This document shows positions 1 through 11,096 of a stretch of 64,000 nt of DNA, one piece after another. The notes under the pieces are model-generated. The model was given only the letters and a program-made list of their open reading frames with translations. It did not search any database and was not told the DNA's origin. The stretch covers positions 620,001 through 684,000 of the forward strand of contig NZ_CP070480.1 in NCBI RefSeq assembly GCF_016924835.1, in the 5' to 3' direction. The stretch comes from Rothia sp. ZJ932 (lineage in GTDB: Bacteria; Actinomycetota; Actinomycetes; Actinomycetales; Micrococcaceae). How positions within the stretch are numbered: position 1 is the stretch's first letter; every line of letters starts with the position of its first letter. Made by a program: the position numbers and the translations under genes.

Positions 1-1
1 G

Positions 2-1117
2 GTGGGTAAGGTTACCCCCAAGGGCGAAACCGAGCTGACCCCCGAGGAACGCCTGCTGCGCGCTATCTTCGGTGAGAAGTCACGCGAAGTTCGTGATACT
101 TCGCTGAAGGTTCCCCACGGTGAGTCAGGCACAGTCATTGGCGTTCGCGTCCTTGACCGTAAAGATAACGATGAAGACCTAGCTGCTGGCGTTAACCAGC
201 TGGTTCGTGTCTACGTTGCGCAAAAGCGCAAGATTACTGATGGTGACAAACTTGCAGGTCGCCACGGTAACAAGGGTGTTATCTCTAAGATTCTGCCCAT
301 CGAAGACATGCCTTTCATGGAAGACGGCACCCCCGTTGACATTATCTTGAACCCCATGGGTGTTCCCGGTCGTATGAACATCGGTCAGGTTCTTGAGGTT
401 CACACCGGTTGGTTGGCAAAGCAGGGTTGGAAGATTGAAGGCAACCCCGCGTGGCTCGATCGTATGCCGAACTTTCCCAAGGAATCAGGTCCCACCAACG
501 TCGCAACCCCTGTGTTCGACGGTGCCTACGAGGACGAGCTATTTGACCTGCTCGATCACACGAATCCCAACCGTGACGGTGAGCGTTTGATCAACCGTAC
601 CGGTAAGGCGCGTTTGATTGATGGTCGTTCCGGTGAGCCTTTCCCCGAGCCCATTTCTGTGGGTTACCAGTACATCTTGAAGTTGCACCACTTGGTGGAT
701 GATAAGATTCACGCTCGCTCAACCGGTCCTTACTCCATGATTACCCAGCAGCCCCTGGGCGGTAAAGCTCAGTTCGGTGGTCAGCGCTTTGGTGAGATGG
801 AAGTGTGGGCGCTTGAGGCTTACGGTGCCGCTTATACCCTGCAGGAAATCCTGACCATCAAGTCTGATGACGTTCACGGTCGCGTGAAGGTATACGAGGC
901 AATCGTTAAGGGCGAGAATATCCCCGAACCCGGTGTGCCTGAATCTTTCAAGGTTCTCATCAAGGAAATGCAGTCACTGTGCCTGAACGTTGAGGTTCTT
1001 TCAACTGACGGTCAGACCATTGAAATGCGCGATGTTGATGATGAAGGCTACCGTTCCGCTGATGCTTTGGGTATCGACCTCTCACACGTAGAGCCGAGCT
1101 CAGTTGAGGAAGTCTAA
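2..1117 (+). CDS. rpoB: RNA polymerase beta subunit, C-terminal part (5' truncated)
   Basis: This is the last 371 codons of the RNA polymerase beta subunit, part of the catalytic core for all transcription. The gene runs in from before the window, and position 1 is the last base of a split codon. Visible family motifs are [12 protein letters not shown] (about residues 87-98 of the visible part), [13 protein letters not shown], and the very conserved [20 protein letters not shown] near residue 255, which contacts the beta-prime subunit. The region where rifampicin-resistance changes occur lies upstream and cannot be judged. The gene ends 80 bases before rpoC, the usual co-transcribed arrangement. 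Confidence 0.98.
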   Translation: MGKVTPKGETELTPEERLLRAIFGEKSREVRDTSLKVPHGESGTVIGVRVLDRKDNDEDLAAGVNQLVRVYVAQKRKITDGDKLAGRHGNKGVISKILPIEDMPFMEDGTPVDIILNPMGVPGRMNIGQVLEVHTGWLAKQGWKIEGNPAWLDRMPNFPKESGPTNVATPVFDGAYEDELFDLLDHTNPNRDGERLINRTGKARLIDGRSGEPFPEPISVGYQYILKLHHLVDDKIHARSTGPYSMITQQPLGGKAQFGGQRFGEMEVWALEAYGAAYTLQEILTIKSDDVHGRVKVYEAIVKGENIPEPGVPESFKVLIKEMQSLCLNVEVLSTDGQTIEMRDVDDEGYRSADALGIDLSHVEPSSVEEV

Positions 1118-1197
1118 GCCTTTTAGAGGTTTAGTGCTTTCACAGCATCGAGAAAATTTATAGTCTTCAAATTTTACGGAAAAGAGATAAGGACCAA

Positions 1198-4100
1198 ATG
1201 TCCAACGAATCTTCACTTGGTTTGATGCGAATTGGCCTGGCTACCGCCGACGATATCCGCGGCTGGTCATATGGCGAGGTCAAGAAGCCCGAGACCATCA
1301 ACTACCGAACCCTGAAGCCCGAGAAAGAGGGCTTGTTCGACGAGCGTATCTTCGGCCCCACTCGCGACTGGGAATGCTACTGCGGTAAGTACAAGCGTGT
1401 ACGCTTCAAAGGCATTATCTGTGAGCGCTGTGGTGTTGAGGTAACTCGCGCTAAGGTGCGCCGTGAGCGTATGGGCCACATTGAGCTGGCTGCTCCTGTG
1501 ACTCATATCTGGTACTTCAAGGGTGTTCCTTCACGCTTGGGTTACCTGCTTGATTTGGCTCCCAAGGATCTTGAAAAGATCATCTACTTCGCTGCATACA
1601 TGATTACCAGCGTTGATGAGGACGCGCGTCATGAGGACCTGCCCAACCTGCAGGCTGCTCACGACCGCGACAAGAAGGTTCTTCAGGATCAGCTGAACGC
1701 TGATATTAACCTGATTGCTCGCGAGACCGAGGAGGAACTTGCCAAGCTTGAAGCTGAGGGCGGCAAGAAGTCTCAGATCGATAAGCTCCGTTCACAGGCA
1801 GAGCGCCAGATGGCTTCTGTTCGTAAGAACCACGAGCGCGAGATTGAATTCCTCGATAAGGTATGGGATCGCTTTAAGAATCTCAAGGTCGCTGACCTTG
1901 AAGGTGATGAAGCGCTGTACCGCTCAATGGTCGATAAGTACGGCATGTACTTCGAGGGCTCAATGGGTGCTGAATCCATCAAGAAGCGTCTTGAGAACTT
2001 CGACATGGAAGCTGAAGCTGAGACCCTCAAGGACATCATTCAGAACGGTAAGGGTCAGAAGAAGACCCGCGCTCTGAAGCGTCTGAAGGTTGTCAACTCC
2101 TTCTTGACTACCGATAACTCACCGCTGGGTATGGTTCTTGACGTTGTGCCTGTGATTCCGCCCGAGTTGCGTCCTATGGTTCAGCTTGACGGTGGTCGCT
2201 TTGCAACCTCAGACTTGAACGACCTCTACCGCCGTGTGATTAACCGCAACAACCGCTTGAAGCGTCTGCTTGATTTGGGCGCGCCCGAAATCATCGTGAA
2301 CAACGAAAAGCGTATGCTGCAGGAAGCTGTTGACTCACTGTTCGACAACGGCCGTCGTGGTCGTCCTGTGACTGGCCCTGGCAACCGTCCGCTGAAGTCA
2401 CTGTCTGACATGCTCAAGGGTAAGCAGGGTCGCTTCCGCCAGAACCTTCTGGGTAAGCGCGTTGACTACTCAGGCCGTTCGGTTATCGTCGGTGGCCCCC
2501 AGCTGCAGATGCACCAGTGTGGTCTGCCGAAGCAGATGGCGCTTGAGCTCTTCAAGCCCTTCGTGATGAAGCGTCTGGTTGATCTCAACCACGCTCAGAA
2601 CATCAAGTCTGCAAAGCGCATGGTTGAGCGTTTCCGCCCTCAGGTGTGGGACGTTCTTGAAGAAATCATTACCGAGCACCCTGTCTTGCTGAACCGTGCA
2701 CCTACCCTGCACCGTTTGGGTATTCAGGCGTTTGAGCCCCAGCTGGTTGAGGGTAAAGCTATTCAGTTGCACCCGCTCGTGTGTTCAGCGTTCAACGCTG
2801 ACTTCGATGGCGACCAGATGGCAGTTCACTTGCCCCTATCTCCCGAGGCTCAGGCTGAGGCACGCATCCTCATGCTGTCCTCAAACAACATTCTGAAGCC
2901 TTCAGACGGCCGTCCTGTTGCGGTTCCTGACCAGGATATGATTATCGGTCTGTACCACCTGACTACTCCTCGTGATGGTGAGAAGAACGAGGGTCGCGCA
3001 TTCAGCTCGTTGGCTGAAGCAATCATGGCAATGGATCTGCACGAGATCGAGCTGTACACCAAGGTTAAGATTGAACTTGATGACTTCGTACCCCCTGCTG
3101 GTTACGACCTTCCCGAGGGCTACCAGGCAGGCGACCGTCTGCTGGTAGATTGCTCCGTTGGTCAGGTTCTGTTCAACCAGACCCTGCCTGAGGACTACCC
3201 CTGGTACGACGGTGTTGCCGATAAGAAGGGTCTTGGCGCCCTGATTAACGACTTGGCTGAAAAATACCACATGGACGTCGTCGCACGCACCCTGGATAAC
3301 CTGAAGAACACCGGTTTCTACTGGGCGTCACGCTCAGGCGTTACCGTTGCTGTTTCAGATATCGCAGCGCCTCCCACCAAGCCCGCCATTATGGAGGGGT
3401 ACGAGAAGCAGGCAGCTGATATTCAGAACCAGTTTGATTTGGGTCTGATTGATGACGAAGAGCGCCGTACTGAGCTTATCGACATCTGGACCCAGGCAAC
3501 TGATGAAGTTGCTGCTGCGATGAAGGACAACCTTTCAGGCTTGAACACCATTAACCGTATGGTGACCTCAGGTGCTCGTGGTAACTGGATGCAGGTTCGT
3601 CAGATCGCGGGTATCCGTGGTCTGGTGGCAAACCCCAAGGGCGAAATTATGCCCCGCCCGATTAAGTCTTCTTACCGTGAAGGTCTGTCGGTGTTGGAGT
3701 ACTTTATTGCAACCCACGGTGCGCGTAAGGGTCTTGCTGATACCGCGCTGCGTACCGCGAACTCCGGTTACTTGACCCGTCGTCTGGTTGACGTTTCACA
3801 GGATGTCATTGTTCGCGAAGACAACTGTGGCACCAAGCGTGGTTTGACTCTGCCTTTGATTCAGGTAGAAGAAGAGACCGGTGCAATTTCCTTGCACGAT
3901 GAGGTTGAGAGCTCAATCCACGGACGCGCTTTGGCTGTCGATGTTGTTGCTGAGGACGGCACCGTTCTGGCAGCAGCTGGTGAAGATGTTTCAGATCCCA
4001 TGATCGAAAAGCTCTTTGCGGCAGGTATCAAGGACGTCAAGGTTCGTTCAGTTCTGACCTGTGAGTCAGCTGTTGGTGTTTGTGCACTGTGCTACGGCCG

Positions 4101-5088
4101 TTCAATGGCATCAGGCAACTTGGTTGATATTGGTGAAGCTGTGGGTATTATCGCGGCTCAGTCAATTGGTGAGCCCGGTACCCAGCTGACCATGCGTACC
4201 TTCCACACTGGTGGTGTCGCATCGGCAGACGATATTACCCAGGGTCTGCCCCGTATTCAGGAGCTCTTTGAAGCTCGTACTCCCAAGGGCGTTGCACCGA
4301 TTTCTGAGGTAACCGGTCGTGTGTCTATTGAAGATACCGATAAATCCTTCAAGATTATTGTGACTCCCGATAACGGTGACGAGCCTATCGCTTACCCCGT
4401 TCTGCGCCGTGCGCGTTTGAACGTGGCTGAGGGAGATCACGTGACCGTTGGCGACCAGCTGGTTGTCGGTGCTGTTGATCCCAAGGAAGTTCTGCGTATT
4501 CGCGGTCCTCGTGAGGCTCAGAAGCACCTGGTGGACGAGGTGCAGGGCGTGTACCGTTCACAGGGCGTGGGCATTCACGATAAGCACGTTGAGGTTATCG
4601 TTCGTCAGATGCTGCGTCGTGTGACTGTCATCGAATCAGGCGACACTTCACTGCTGCCCGGTGAGTTGGTTGAAAACACCGCTTTCCAGGCTGCTAACCG
4701 TGCCGCTGTTGCTGAGGGTAAGCGTCCTGCTGCTGCTCGTCCCGAGATGATGGGTATTACCAAGGCATCGCTGGCTACCGAGTCATGGCTCTCAGCTGCA
4801 TCCTTCCAGGAGACTACCCGAGTTCTGACTCAGGCTGCTATGGAAGGTAAGTCTGATCCGCTGGTCGGTCTGAAGGAGAACGTCATCATCGGTAAGCTGA
4901 TTCCGGCTGGTACCGGTCTTGCTCGCTACAACGATGTTGAGGTCGAACCGACTGATGAGGCTCGTGAGGCTATGTACTCGGTGACTCCTAACATGTTCTC
5001 AGACTTCAGCTACGCTGCTGAGAACGAGGGTTCAGTCGCTCCTGAGTTCCAGGCTATTCCGCTTGATGATTACAATTACGGTCAGTAA
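1198..5088 (+). CDS. rpoC: RNA polymerase beta-prime subunit
   Basis: This 1296-residue protein has the normal length for an actinobacterial beta-prime subunit and is the second half of the polymerase active centre. The N-terminal zinc-binding cysteines are visible in [19 protein letters not shown] (from about residue 60). The Mg-binding loop NADFDGDQM is at residues 533-541. A second cysteine cluster, ending [11 protein letters not shown], lies near residue 960, and the bridge/trigger region ([16 protein letters not shown]) follows at about residue 985. The ATG is preceded by a purine-rich AGAGATAAGGA. The gene follows rpoB in the same direction and ends at a strong terminator. Confidence 0.99.
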   Translation: MSNESSLGLMRIGLATADDIRGWSYGEVKKPETINYRTLKPEKEGLFDERIFGPTRDWECYCGKYKRVRFKGIICERCGVEVTRAKVRRERMGHIELAAPVTHIWYFKGVPSRLGYLLDLAPKDLEKIIYFAAYMITSVDEDARHEDLPNLQAAHDRDKKVLQDQLNADINLIARETEEELAKLEAEGGKKSQIDKLRSQAERQMASVRKNHEREIEFLDKVWDRFKNLKVADLEGDEALYRSMVDKYGMYFEGSMGAESIKKRLENFDMEAEAETLKDIIQNGKGQKKTRALKRLKVVNSFLTTDNSPLGMVLDVVPVIPPELRPMVQLDGGRFATSDLNDLYRRVINRNNRLKRLLDLGAPEIIVNNEKRMLQEAVDSLFDNGRRGRPVTGPGNRPLKSLSDMLKGKQGRFRQNLLGKRVDYSGRSVIVGGPQLQMHQCGLPKQMALELFKPFVMKRLVDLNHAQNIKSAKRMVERFRPQVWDVLEEIITEHPVLLNRAPTLHRLGIQAFEPQLVEGKAIQLHPLVCSAFNADFDGDQMAVHLPLSPEAQAEARILMLSSNNILKPSDGRPVAVPDQDMIIGLYHLTTPRDGEKNEGRAFSSLAEAIMAMDLHEIELYTKVKIELDDFVPPAGYDLPEGYQAGDRLLVDCSVGQVLFNQTLPEDYPWYDGVADKKGLGALINDLAEKYHMDVVARTLDNLKNTGFYWASRSGVTVAVSDIAAPPTKPAIMEGYEKQAADIQNQFDLGLIDDEERRTELIDIWTQATDEVAAAMKDNLSGLNTINRMVTSGARGNWMQVRQIAGIRGLVANPKGEIMPRPIKSSYREGLSVLEYFIATHGARKGLADTALRTANSGYLTRRLVDVSQDVIVREDNCGTKRGLTLPLIQVEEETGAISLHDEVESSIHGRALAVDVVAEDGTVLAAAGEDVSDPMIEKLFAAGIKDVKVRSVLTCESAVGVCALCYGRSMASGNLVDIGEAVGIIAAQSIGEPGTQLTMRTFHTGGVASADDITQGLPRIQELFEARTPKGVAPISEVTGRVSIEDTDKSFKIIVTPDNGDEPIAYPVLRRARLNVAEGDHVTVGDQLVVGAVDPKEVLRIRGPREAQKHLVDEVQGVYRSQGVGIHDKHVEVIVRQMLRRVTVIESGDTSLLPGELVENTAFQAANRAAVAEGKRPAAARPEMMGITKASLATESWLSAASFQETTRVLTQAAMEGKSDPLVGLKENVIIGKLIPAGTGLARYNDVEVEPTDEAREAMYSVTPNMFSDFSYAAENEGSVAPEFQAIPLDDYNYGQ

Positions 5089-5112
5089 TCTCTAGCTGAT
5101 TCTTAGCTCACG

Positions 5113-5160
5113 ACGGACGCGTCGTTACCGAAAAAATCGGTGACGGCGCGTCCGTTTTTT
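5113..5160 (+). terminator. Intrinsic terminator of the rpoBC operon
   Basis: A long inverted repeat (arms beginning ACGGACGCG and ending CGCGTCCGT, loop AAAAAAT, two internal mismatches) is followed directly by TTTTTT. It sits 25 bases after the rpoC stop codon, so it separates rpoBC from the ceramidase gene. Confidence 0.93.
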
Positions 5161-5269
5161 ATTATAGTCTTCGGGTACTTGCGCTGCGGGTAGATGGGGA
5201 TCGCCCCCCTGGCGCTAGGCAGCTTTTAGATTTTTATGGTCTATGGCATTCACATATCAAGGGGAAAAT

Positions 5270-7330
5270 ATGAAATCATCATCGTCGATGGCGCAGCGAA
5301 GTAAGAAAATCGCTACCGGTTTAGTGTTGGCGCTTGGTTGCACACTGGGGGTTGCGCCGGCTATCACTGATGTGATGAGTTCTTCGGCAGCTGACGCTGA
5401 TGCGTCACAGCTGAACCCTCTTATGGTGGGTGCTGGTGCTGCTGATATGACGGGTGAAGTCGCAGAGGTAGGCTTCATGGGCTACGGTAGCCTGGAGCAA
5501 AAGGGGGAGGGGCTGCATATGCGTCAGTACGCTCGGGCGTTCGTTATTGAAAACCCTCATACTGCTCAGCGAAATCTGATCATTGTATTGGATGCTTTGA
5601 GTGCTTATGACAGCGTGCGCCAAGAGCTCTTGCGACGACTTACCGCTGAGTACGGTGCTGTGTACGGCGAATCTAATGTCATGGTGACGGCGACTCACAC
5701 GCACGCTACTCCCGGTGGGGTTACCAAACACTCTCTGTACAACGTGACAACTGCGGGTTGGCACCCCGATACCTTTAACGCGACGATTGACGGGGCTATG
5801 GATGCTGTGCATCAAGCGCATGCTGATATGGCACCCGGTAACCTGACGGTATCTATCTCAGAGTTAGAGGCAGGTGTTAACCGTTCGTTGGAAGCCTTCT
5901 CCCTTAACCCTGAGAGTCTTCAATCAAAACTTAACCAGGGCGTAGACACTACTAACACCACCTTTAGGCTGGAGCGTAACGGTGTTACTGAAGCTCTGAT
6001 TAACTGGTACGCGATCCATCCCACAAACCTGATGAATACCAATAAGCTGGTATCTGGCGATAACAAAGGGTATGCCCAGTATCTGCTGGAGACCGTGGAT
6101 CACGGGGTTGATTGGCACATGGGTAAGGGAGGTGGATTCGTTGCCGCTTTTGCGAACTCTGATACTGGTGATGTTTCTCCCAATACTTTTTTGCAACCGG
6201 GGCAGGGACCTACTGGTGACCATTTCACGAATATGAAGATTCAGGGGCAGCGTCAGGCAGATGCAGTGCGAGCCCAACTGACTCAGGAAGGTGAATCTGC
6301 TGGTACCGATATTGATTCACGGATTACCTATGTGGATTTTGAGCAGCAGGTAGTGAGCCGGCTGTATACAGGTACGGGAAAGATTGAGCGAACCTGCGAT
6401 GCGAGTTTGGGGCAGTCTTTTGCCGCAGGTGCGGTGGAGGATGGCCCTGGTCCCTCAATTTTCGGTGAGGGGTTGGGCGCTAATGCTTTCTTCGCCGGTG
6501 TGAACAGGGCTGTTTACAATATTTCACCGCGGCTCGCTGCCTGTCAGGCGCCTAAAGAAAACTTGCTGGCTGTATCGGTGGGCAACACCGTGCAGACTCA
6601 TCTTCCGGTACAGATTATGCAATTTGGTGATTACTACTTGCTAGGTTTGCCGGGGGAGTGGACCGGCGCAGCGGGCGTAACTATCAAGCAGGACGCGGCT
6701 GAGTTGTTTGGGGTGCCTGAGGAGAAGATTATTCTTCAGGGGTACACTAACGCCTACAGCCACTACGTCACTACACCCGAGGAGTACGATTCCCAGCAGT
6801 ATGAGGGCGGTGCGACTCTCTTCGGCAGATACACTCTGCCTGCCTTCCGACAAACAGTGCAAAATGTGGGTGCTGCCCTCAAACACAAGGTCGAGATGCC
6901 TCTGGGCGATAAGCCTTCTGAGCCTCACGCACCGGTGAGTGGGCAAGGCAAGGTGCTTTATGACGTTTCGGGCTTTCGTCGTTTTGGCGATGTACTGTCG
7001 CAACCCCGCAACGTGCGTCCGGGCGAGACCGTTTCTGCGGTATTCCAAGGAGCGCACCCTAACAATAGTGTGGGGCGCTCCACCAGCTTCCTCGAGATAC
7101 AAAAATATGACGGTCAGCAGTGGCAGTACGTCACTAATGACAATGACCCCAACACAAAATTCATCTGGAAACGTTATCTTGCTGCTCAGTCGAAGATTAC
7201 CCTTGAGTGGCAGATACCTACTGAGGCTGAAGCTGGAACATACCGTTTGGTCTATCGCGGGCACGCTAAGACTTACGGCACCATCAAAGAAATCACCGGT
7301 GTTTCACAGCTCTTTACCGTAAGTTGGTAG
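5270..7330 (+). CDS. Secreted neutral/alkaline (non-lysosomal type) ceramidase
   Basis: Neutral ceramidases split ceramide into a long-chain base and a fatty acid. From the ATG at 5270 (after AAGGGG, spacing about 5) the protein is 686 residues. The ATG at 5243 has no ribosome site. The N-terminus is a Sec-type signal (KK, then a hydrophobic stretch at about residues 13-31). Family landmarks are all present: the zinc-site THTHATPGG at 142-150, WYAIHPTNL with His250, GDVSPN at 300-305 with the nucleophile Ser303, LPGEWTG around residue 460, and a tyrosine in NAYSHYVTTPEEY. The last roughly 150 residues form the immunoglobulin-like C-terminal domain of the family. It stands alone between the rpoC terminator and the str operon. 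Exact substrate is inferred from the family. Confidence 0.93.
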   Translation: MKSSSSMAQRSKKIATGLVLALGCTLGVAPAITDVMSSSAADADASQLNPLMVGAGAADMTGEVAEVGFMGYGSLEQKGEGLHMRQYARAFVIENPHTAQRNLIIVLDALSAYDSVRQELLRRLTAEYGAVYGESNVMVTATHTHATPGGVTKHSLYNVTTAGWHPDTFNATIDGAMDAVHQAHADMAPGNLTVSISELEAGVNRSLEAFSLNPESLQSKLNQGVDTTNTTFRLERNGVTEALINWYAIHPTNLMNTNKLVSGDNKGYAQYLLETVDHGVDWHMGKGGGFVAAFANSDTGDVSPNTFLQPGQGPTGDHFTNMKIQGQRQADAVRAQLTQEGESAGTDIDSRITYVDFEQQVVSRLYTGTGKIERTCDASLGQSFAAGAVEDGPGPSIFGEGLGANAFFAGVNRAVYNISPRLAACQAPKENLLAVSVGNTVQTHLPVQIMQFGDYYLLGLPGEWTGAAGVTIKQDAAELFGVPEEKIILQGYTNAYSHYVTTPEEYDSQQYEGGATLFGRYTLPAFRQTVQNVGAALKHKVEMPLGDKPSEPHAPVSGQGKVLYDVSGFRRFGDVLSQPRNVRPGETVSAVFQGAHPNNSVGRSTSFLEIQKYDGQQWQYVTNDNDPNTKFIWKRYLAAQSKITLEWQIPTEAEAGTYRLVYRGHAKTYGTIKEITGVSQLFTVSW

Positions 7331-7347
7331 GTAGCGGATGCTGGTTA

Positions 7348-7389
7348 GGCGGGCATGCGCTGCTGTTAGAGCACAGACGCGTGCTCGCC
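7348..7389 (+). terminator. Possible terminator hairpin after the ceramidase gene
   Basis: Twelve-base arms (7348-7359 and 7378-7389) pair with two G-U wobbles. The loop contains a smaller imperfect stem. There is no good T-run after it, so it may be a weak terminator or an RNA-stabilising hairpin. Confidence 0.45.
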
Positions 7390-7854
7390 CTACTGAGGGT
7401 AAAATACGTATCGGTTTTATCCTGGTAGGTGATTATGAAACAGGGTTCTTTTCTCGGAGCGAAAGACTTACATGTTTGTGATTTAAGGGGCTTTAAGTGT
7501 GTCAAATCATGCTGTTTTGGGGCTTAACAGCTGTATCTGCTCTCGAACGGGCTAGATTAAGAAGCTTTAACCGGCTATAGTTTTATACGAAGAACTTAGT
7601 CTTTGTGCATCATCTTCTAGTATTCAAGAGAAAAGTCCTTGCAATACGCAAGGGTTGCACGGCTATCTGGCTTCGAATCAATGGCAGTATGGATACAGTC
7701 CTTTGGTATTGGTCTTTTTGACCTGGTACCTAAATGCCATTTTTACGCGTGCCCAGATACTTTTGCTCTATCGCTGAGTAGAAAAGACTAGGCAACCCCA
7801 AGGTTCACTGGAAAAGATCGGTGAACTTTCACAACAAGCCAAGGAACACGAATA
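7390..7854 (+). other. Intergenic region and long leader of the str operon
   Basis: No coding region is convincing here. It holds a promoter candidate at 7553-7581 and a perfect small hairpin CCTTGC-AATAC-GCAAGG at 7637-7653. If the promoter is right, rpsL has a leader of roughly 265 bases. I saw no tRNA-like or repeat structure. Confidence 0.5.
7553..7589 (+). promoter_or_regulatory. Candidate promoter of the rpsL-rpsG-fusA operon
   Basis: TAGATT (7553-7558), a 17-base spacer, then TATAGT (7576-7581) followed at once by TTTATACG. The same arrangement (TAGATT, 17 bases, TATAGT, TTCATACG) stands ahead of rplM at 35504-35540. The -35 match to consensus is poor, but the repeat of the whole unit in front of two ribosomal operons supports it. 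Confidence 0.55.
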
Positions 7855-8229
7855 GTGCCTACAATTCAGCAGTTGGTCCGTAAGGGCCGTACTCCTAAGG
7901 TCGTAAAGACCAAGGCGCCCGCTCTGAAGGGCAGCCCCATGAAGCGTGGCGTGTGTACCCGTGTGTACACCACCACCCCTAAGAAGCCCAACTCGGCGCT
8001 CCGTAAGGTAGCTCGTGTAAAGCTCAACGGTGGCGTTGAAGTTACCGCTTACATCCCCGGTGAAGGTCACAACCTTCAGGAACACTCCATCGTGCTTGTT
8101 CGCGGTGGTCGTGTGAAGGACCTCCCCGGTGTTCGCTACAAGATTGTTCGTGGCGCTTTGGATACCCAGGGTGTTAAGGGCCGTGGTCAGGCTCGCTCAC
8201 GCTACGGCGCTAAGAAGGAGAAGAAGTAA
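7855..8229 (+). CDS. rpsL: 30S ribosomal protein S12
   Basis: The 124-residue S12 sits at the decoding centre of the small subunit. The GTG start follows AAGGAA and gives the family N-terminus [25 protein letters not shown] with Lys43, and [13 protein letters not shown], are the wild-type sequences at the two places where streptomycin-resistance substitutions usually fall, so this copy looks streptomycin-sensitive by sequence. Its TAA overlaps the rpsG ATG by one base (TAATG), implying coupled translation. Confidence 0.98.
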   Translation: MPTIQQLVRKGRTPKVVKTKAPALKGSPMKRGVCTRVYTTTPKKPNSALRKVARVKLNGGVEVTAYIPGEGHNLQEHSIVLVRGGRVKDLPGVRYKIVRGALDTQGVKGRGQARSRYGAKKEKK

Positions 8230-8699
8230 TGCCTCGTAAAGGTCCCGCTCCCAAGCGTCCTCTCGTTAACGATCCCGTATACGGTTCACCTCTGGTAACC
8301 CAGCTCATCAATAAGGTTCTGCTTGACGGTAAGAAGTCAACCGCAGAGCGCATCGTTTACGGTGCACTTGAGGGTGTTGCACAGAAGACTGGCGCAGACC
8401 CCGTAGTAACCTTGAAGAAGGCTATGGACAACGTCAAGCCTTCACTGGAAGTTCGCTCACGCCGTGTTGGTGGCGCAACTTACCAGGTTCCGGTTGAGGT
8501 TCGTGCAGGTCGCGCAACCGCGCTTGCGCTTCGTTGGCTCGTAGGCTTTTCAAAGCAGCGTCGCGAAAAGACTATGACCGAGCGTCTGATGAACGAGATT
8601 CTGGATGCGTCCAACGGTCTCGGTGCCGCTGTGAAGCGTCGCGAAGACGTACACAAGATGGCTGAGTCAAACAAGGCCTTCGCACACTACCGCTGGTAA
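8229..8699 (+). CDS. rpsG: 30S ribosomal protein S7
   Basis: S7 (156 residues) is a primary binder of the 3' domain of 16S rRNA and nucleates assembly of the small-subunit head. [12 protein letters not shown] at the N-terminus and the [12 protein letters not shown] stretch near residue 82 are typical. In other bacteria S7 can repress its own operon; no such site is obvious here. It starts on the A of the rpsL stop codon and is followed by a hairpin before fusA. Confidence 0.98.
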   Translation: MPRKGPAPKRPLVNDPVYGSPLVTQLINKVLLDGKKSTAERIVYGALEGVAQKTGADPVVTLKKAMDNVKPSLEVRSRRVGGATYQVPVEVRAGRATALALRWLVGFSKQRREKTMTERLMNEILDASNGLGAAVKRREDVHKMAESNKAFAHYRW

Positions 8700-8710
8700 T
8701 TCTTCGAATT

Positions 8711-8745
8711 AGCCTGTCAGATTTCTACTTCGAAGCTGGCAGGCT
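8711..8745 (+). other. Hairpin between rpsG and fusA
   Basis: AGCCTGTCAG (8711-8720) pairs with CTGGCAGGCT (8736-8745) over ten bases with one wobble, followed by only TTTC. It could be a partial terminator or an RNA-processing signal inside the str operon. Confidence 0.45.
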
Positions 8746-8775
8746 TTCGAAGTATCTTCACAAAGGGAGACTCAA

Positions 8776-10893
8776 GTGGCACAAGACGTGCTTACAGACC
8801 TCAATAAGGTCCGCAACATTGGTATTATGGCGCACATTGACGCCGGTAAAACCACCACCACCGAACGTATTTTGTTCTACACTGGTATCAATCACAAGAT
8901 CGGTGAGACCCACGACGGTGCATCAACCATGGACTGGATGGCTCAGGAGCAGGAACGTGGTATTACCATTACCTCTGCTGCAACCACCTGTTTCTGGAAA
9001 GACAACCAGATCAACATCATCGACACCCCCGGTCACGTTGACTTCACCGTTGAGGTTGAGCGTTCACTGCGCGTCCTTGACGGCGCAGTAGCTGTATTCG
9101 ACGGTAAAGAGGGCGTTGAGCCCCAGTCTGAGACCGTTTGGCGCCAGGCTGATAAGTACAGCGTTCCCCGCATTTGCTTCGTCAACAAGATGGACAAGCT
9201 GGGCGCTGACTTCTACTTCACCGTAGACACCATCGTGAAGCGCCTCGGTGCTAAGCCTCTCGTTATGCAGCTGCCTATCGGTGCTGAGAACGACTTCGTT
9301 GGTATCGTTGATTTGATGAGCATGAAGGCATTTGTATGGCCTGGTGACTCAAAGGGTGACGTTACCATGGGTGCCTCATACGAGACCCAGGAAATCCCCG
9401 CTGACCTGCGGGAAAAGGCAGAGCAGTACCGCGCTGAGCTCATCGAAAACGTTGCTGAAGCTTCAGAAGAACTCATGGAGAAGTACCTCGAAGGTACCGA
9501 ACTTACCAATGAGGAAATCAAAGCTGGCATCCGTCGTCTCACCGTGAACAACGAAGCATACCCGGTATTCTGTGGTTCAGCATTCAAGAACCGCGGCGTA
9601 CAGCCCATGCTCGATGCAGTAATTGATTACCTGCCTTCGCCCCTGGACACCGACGACATGGTTGGTCACGATCCCAAGGATGAAGAGAAGGAACTCACTC
9701 GTAAGCCTTCATCATCAGAGCCTTTCTCAGCACTCGCGTTCAAGGTTGCAGCTCACCCCTTCTATGGTCAGCTCACCTACATCCGCGTGTACTCAGGTAA
9801 GGCTGCACAGGGCCAGCAGGTTCTTAACTCAACCAAGGGTAAGAAAGAGCGCATTGGTAAGCTCTTCCAGATGCACTCCAACAAGGAGAACCCGGTTGAA
9901 GAGATCCAGGCAGGTCACATCTACGCAGCGATTGGTCTGAAGGACACCACTACCGGCGACACTCTGTGTGATGCTTCAAGCCCCATCGTTCTCGAGTCGA
10001 TGACTTTCCCTGCGCCCGTGATTTCCGTGGCAATTGAGCCCAAGACCAAGGGCGACCAGGAGAAGATGTCAACCGCGATCCAGAAGCTTTCAGCAGAGGA
10101 TCCCACCTTTACCGTGAACCTCAACGAAGAAACCGGTCAGACCGAAATTGGTGGTATGGGCGAGCTTCACCTCGACATCATCGTTGACCGCATGAAGCGC
10201 GAATTCAAGGTTGAGGCAAACGTTGGTAAGCCCCAGGTTGCTTACCGCGAAACCATCAAGAAGGCTGTTGACAAGGTCGATTACACCCACAAGAAGCAGA
10301 CCGGTGGCTCAGGTCAGTTCGCAAAGGTTCAGGTCGCGTTCGAACCGATTCCTTTGGATTCAGAAGAACTGTACGAGTTCTCCAACTCCGTCACCGGTGG
10401 TCGTGTTCCCCGCGAATACATCCCCTCAGTTGACGCTGGTATCCAGGACGCAATGCAGCTCGGTATACTCGCTGGTTACCCCGTTGTTGGCGTCAAGGCA
10501 ACCCTGCTCGATGGCGCTTACCACGATGTTGACTCGTCAGAAATGGCGTTCAAGATTGCTGGCTCAATGGTCTTCAAGGAAGGCGCAAAGCGCGCTAACC
10601 CCGTTCTGCTTGAACCCCTGATGGCTGTTGAAGTTCGTACTCCGGAAGAGTACATGGGCGACGTTATTGGCGACCTGAACTCACGCCGTGGTCAGATTCA
10701 GTCAATGGAAGATGCATCAGGTGTGAAGATTGTTCACGCACTTGTGCCCTTGTCAGAAATGTTCGGTTACATTGGTGACCTGCGTTCAAAGACTCAGGGT
10801 CGTGCAGTTTACTCCATGACTTTTGATAGCTACTCTGAGGTTCCGAAGGCTGTTGCTGACGAAATCGTCCAGAAGGCTCGTGGCGGAGAGTAA
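8776..10893 (+). CDS. fusA: Translation elongation factor G
   Basis: EF-G is the GTPase that drives translocation on the ribosome. The protein is 705 residues, normal for the family. The GTG start follows AAGGGAG. The G-domain shows AHIDAGKTT (residues 19-27), the switch II motif DTPGH and the NKMD specificity motif. Domains II to V follow, with the domain [12 protein letters not shown] and RGGE C-terminus characteristic of bacterial EF-G. It lies between rpsG and tuf. Confidence 0.98.
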   Translation: MAQDVLTDLNKVRNIGIMAHIDAGKTTTTERILFYTGINHKIGETHDGASTMDWMAQEQERGITITSAATTCFWKDNQINIIDTPGHVDFTVEVERSLRVLDGAVAVFDGKEGVEPQSETVWRQADKYSVPRICFVNKMDKLGADFYFTVDTIVKRLGAKPLVMQLPIGAENDFVGIVDLMSMKAFVWPGDSKGDVTMGASYETQEIPADLREKAEQYRAELIENVAEASEELMEKYLEGTELTNEEIKAGIRRLTVNNEAYPVFCGSAFKNRGVQPMLDAVIDYLPSPLDTDDMVGHDPKDEEKELTRKPSSSEPFSALAFKVAAHPFYGQLTYIRVYSGKAAQGQQVLNSTKGKKERIGKLFQMHSNKENPVEEIQAGHIYAAIGLKDTTTGDTLCDASSPIVLESMTFPAPVISVAIEPKTKGDQEKMSTAIQKLSAEDPTFTVNLNEETGQTEIGGMGELHLDIIVDRMKREFKVEANVGKPQVAYRETIKKAVDKVDYTHKKQTGGSGQFAKVQVAFEPIPLDSEELYEFSNSVTGGRVPREYIPSVDAGIQDAMQLGILAGYPVVGVKATLLDGAYHDVDSSEMAFKIAGSMVFKEGAKRANPVLLEPLMAVEVRTPEEYMGDVIGDLNSRRGQIQSMEDASGVKIVHALVPLSEMFGYIGDLRSKTQGRAVYSMTFDSYSEVPKAVADEIVQKARGGE

Positions 10894-11014
10894 TTCTCTT
10901 TGCCCGTGACTTAGGAAACTTAAAAGTCCAAAGTCGCACTTATTTTTCAAAAAATGATACTTTGAGTACTGCTTAGGGTTTCAAGTTACCGGCGTAATCC
11001 GCTATTGTTGTGGC

Positions 11015-11030
11015 TAGACCGTTTCATACG
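11015..11030 (+). promoter_or_regulatory. GTTTCATACG element upstream of tuf
   Basis: TAGACC at 11015-11020 is followed by GTTTCATACG (11021-11030). The same ten bases follow the -10 region of rplM. It may mark a separate tuf promoter in the 203-base gap after fusA. No clear -35 is visible. Confidence 0.35.
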
Positions 11031-11096
11031 GGTTGCGCCGGTTTCAAAGATATGAAACCGCAGCAAGTATTCAAATCTGTTCTAGGAGGAACACTC

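Noticed and set aside
6641-7264. Long open frame of 207 codons antisense to the ceramidase gene
   Set aside because: It lies wholly opposite a clear gene, has no ribosome site and its product resembles nothing; a codon-bias shadow.
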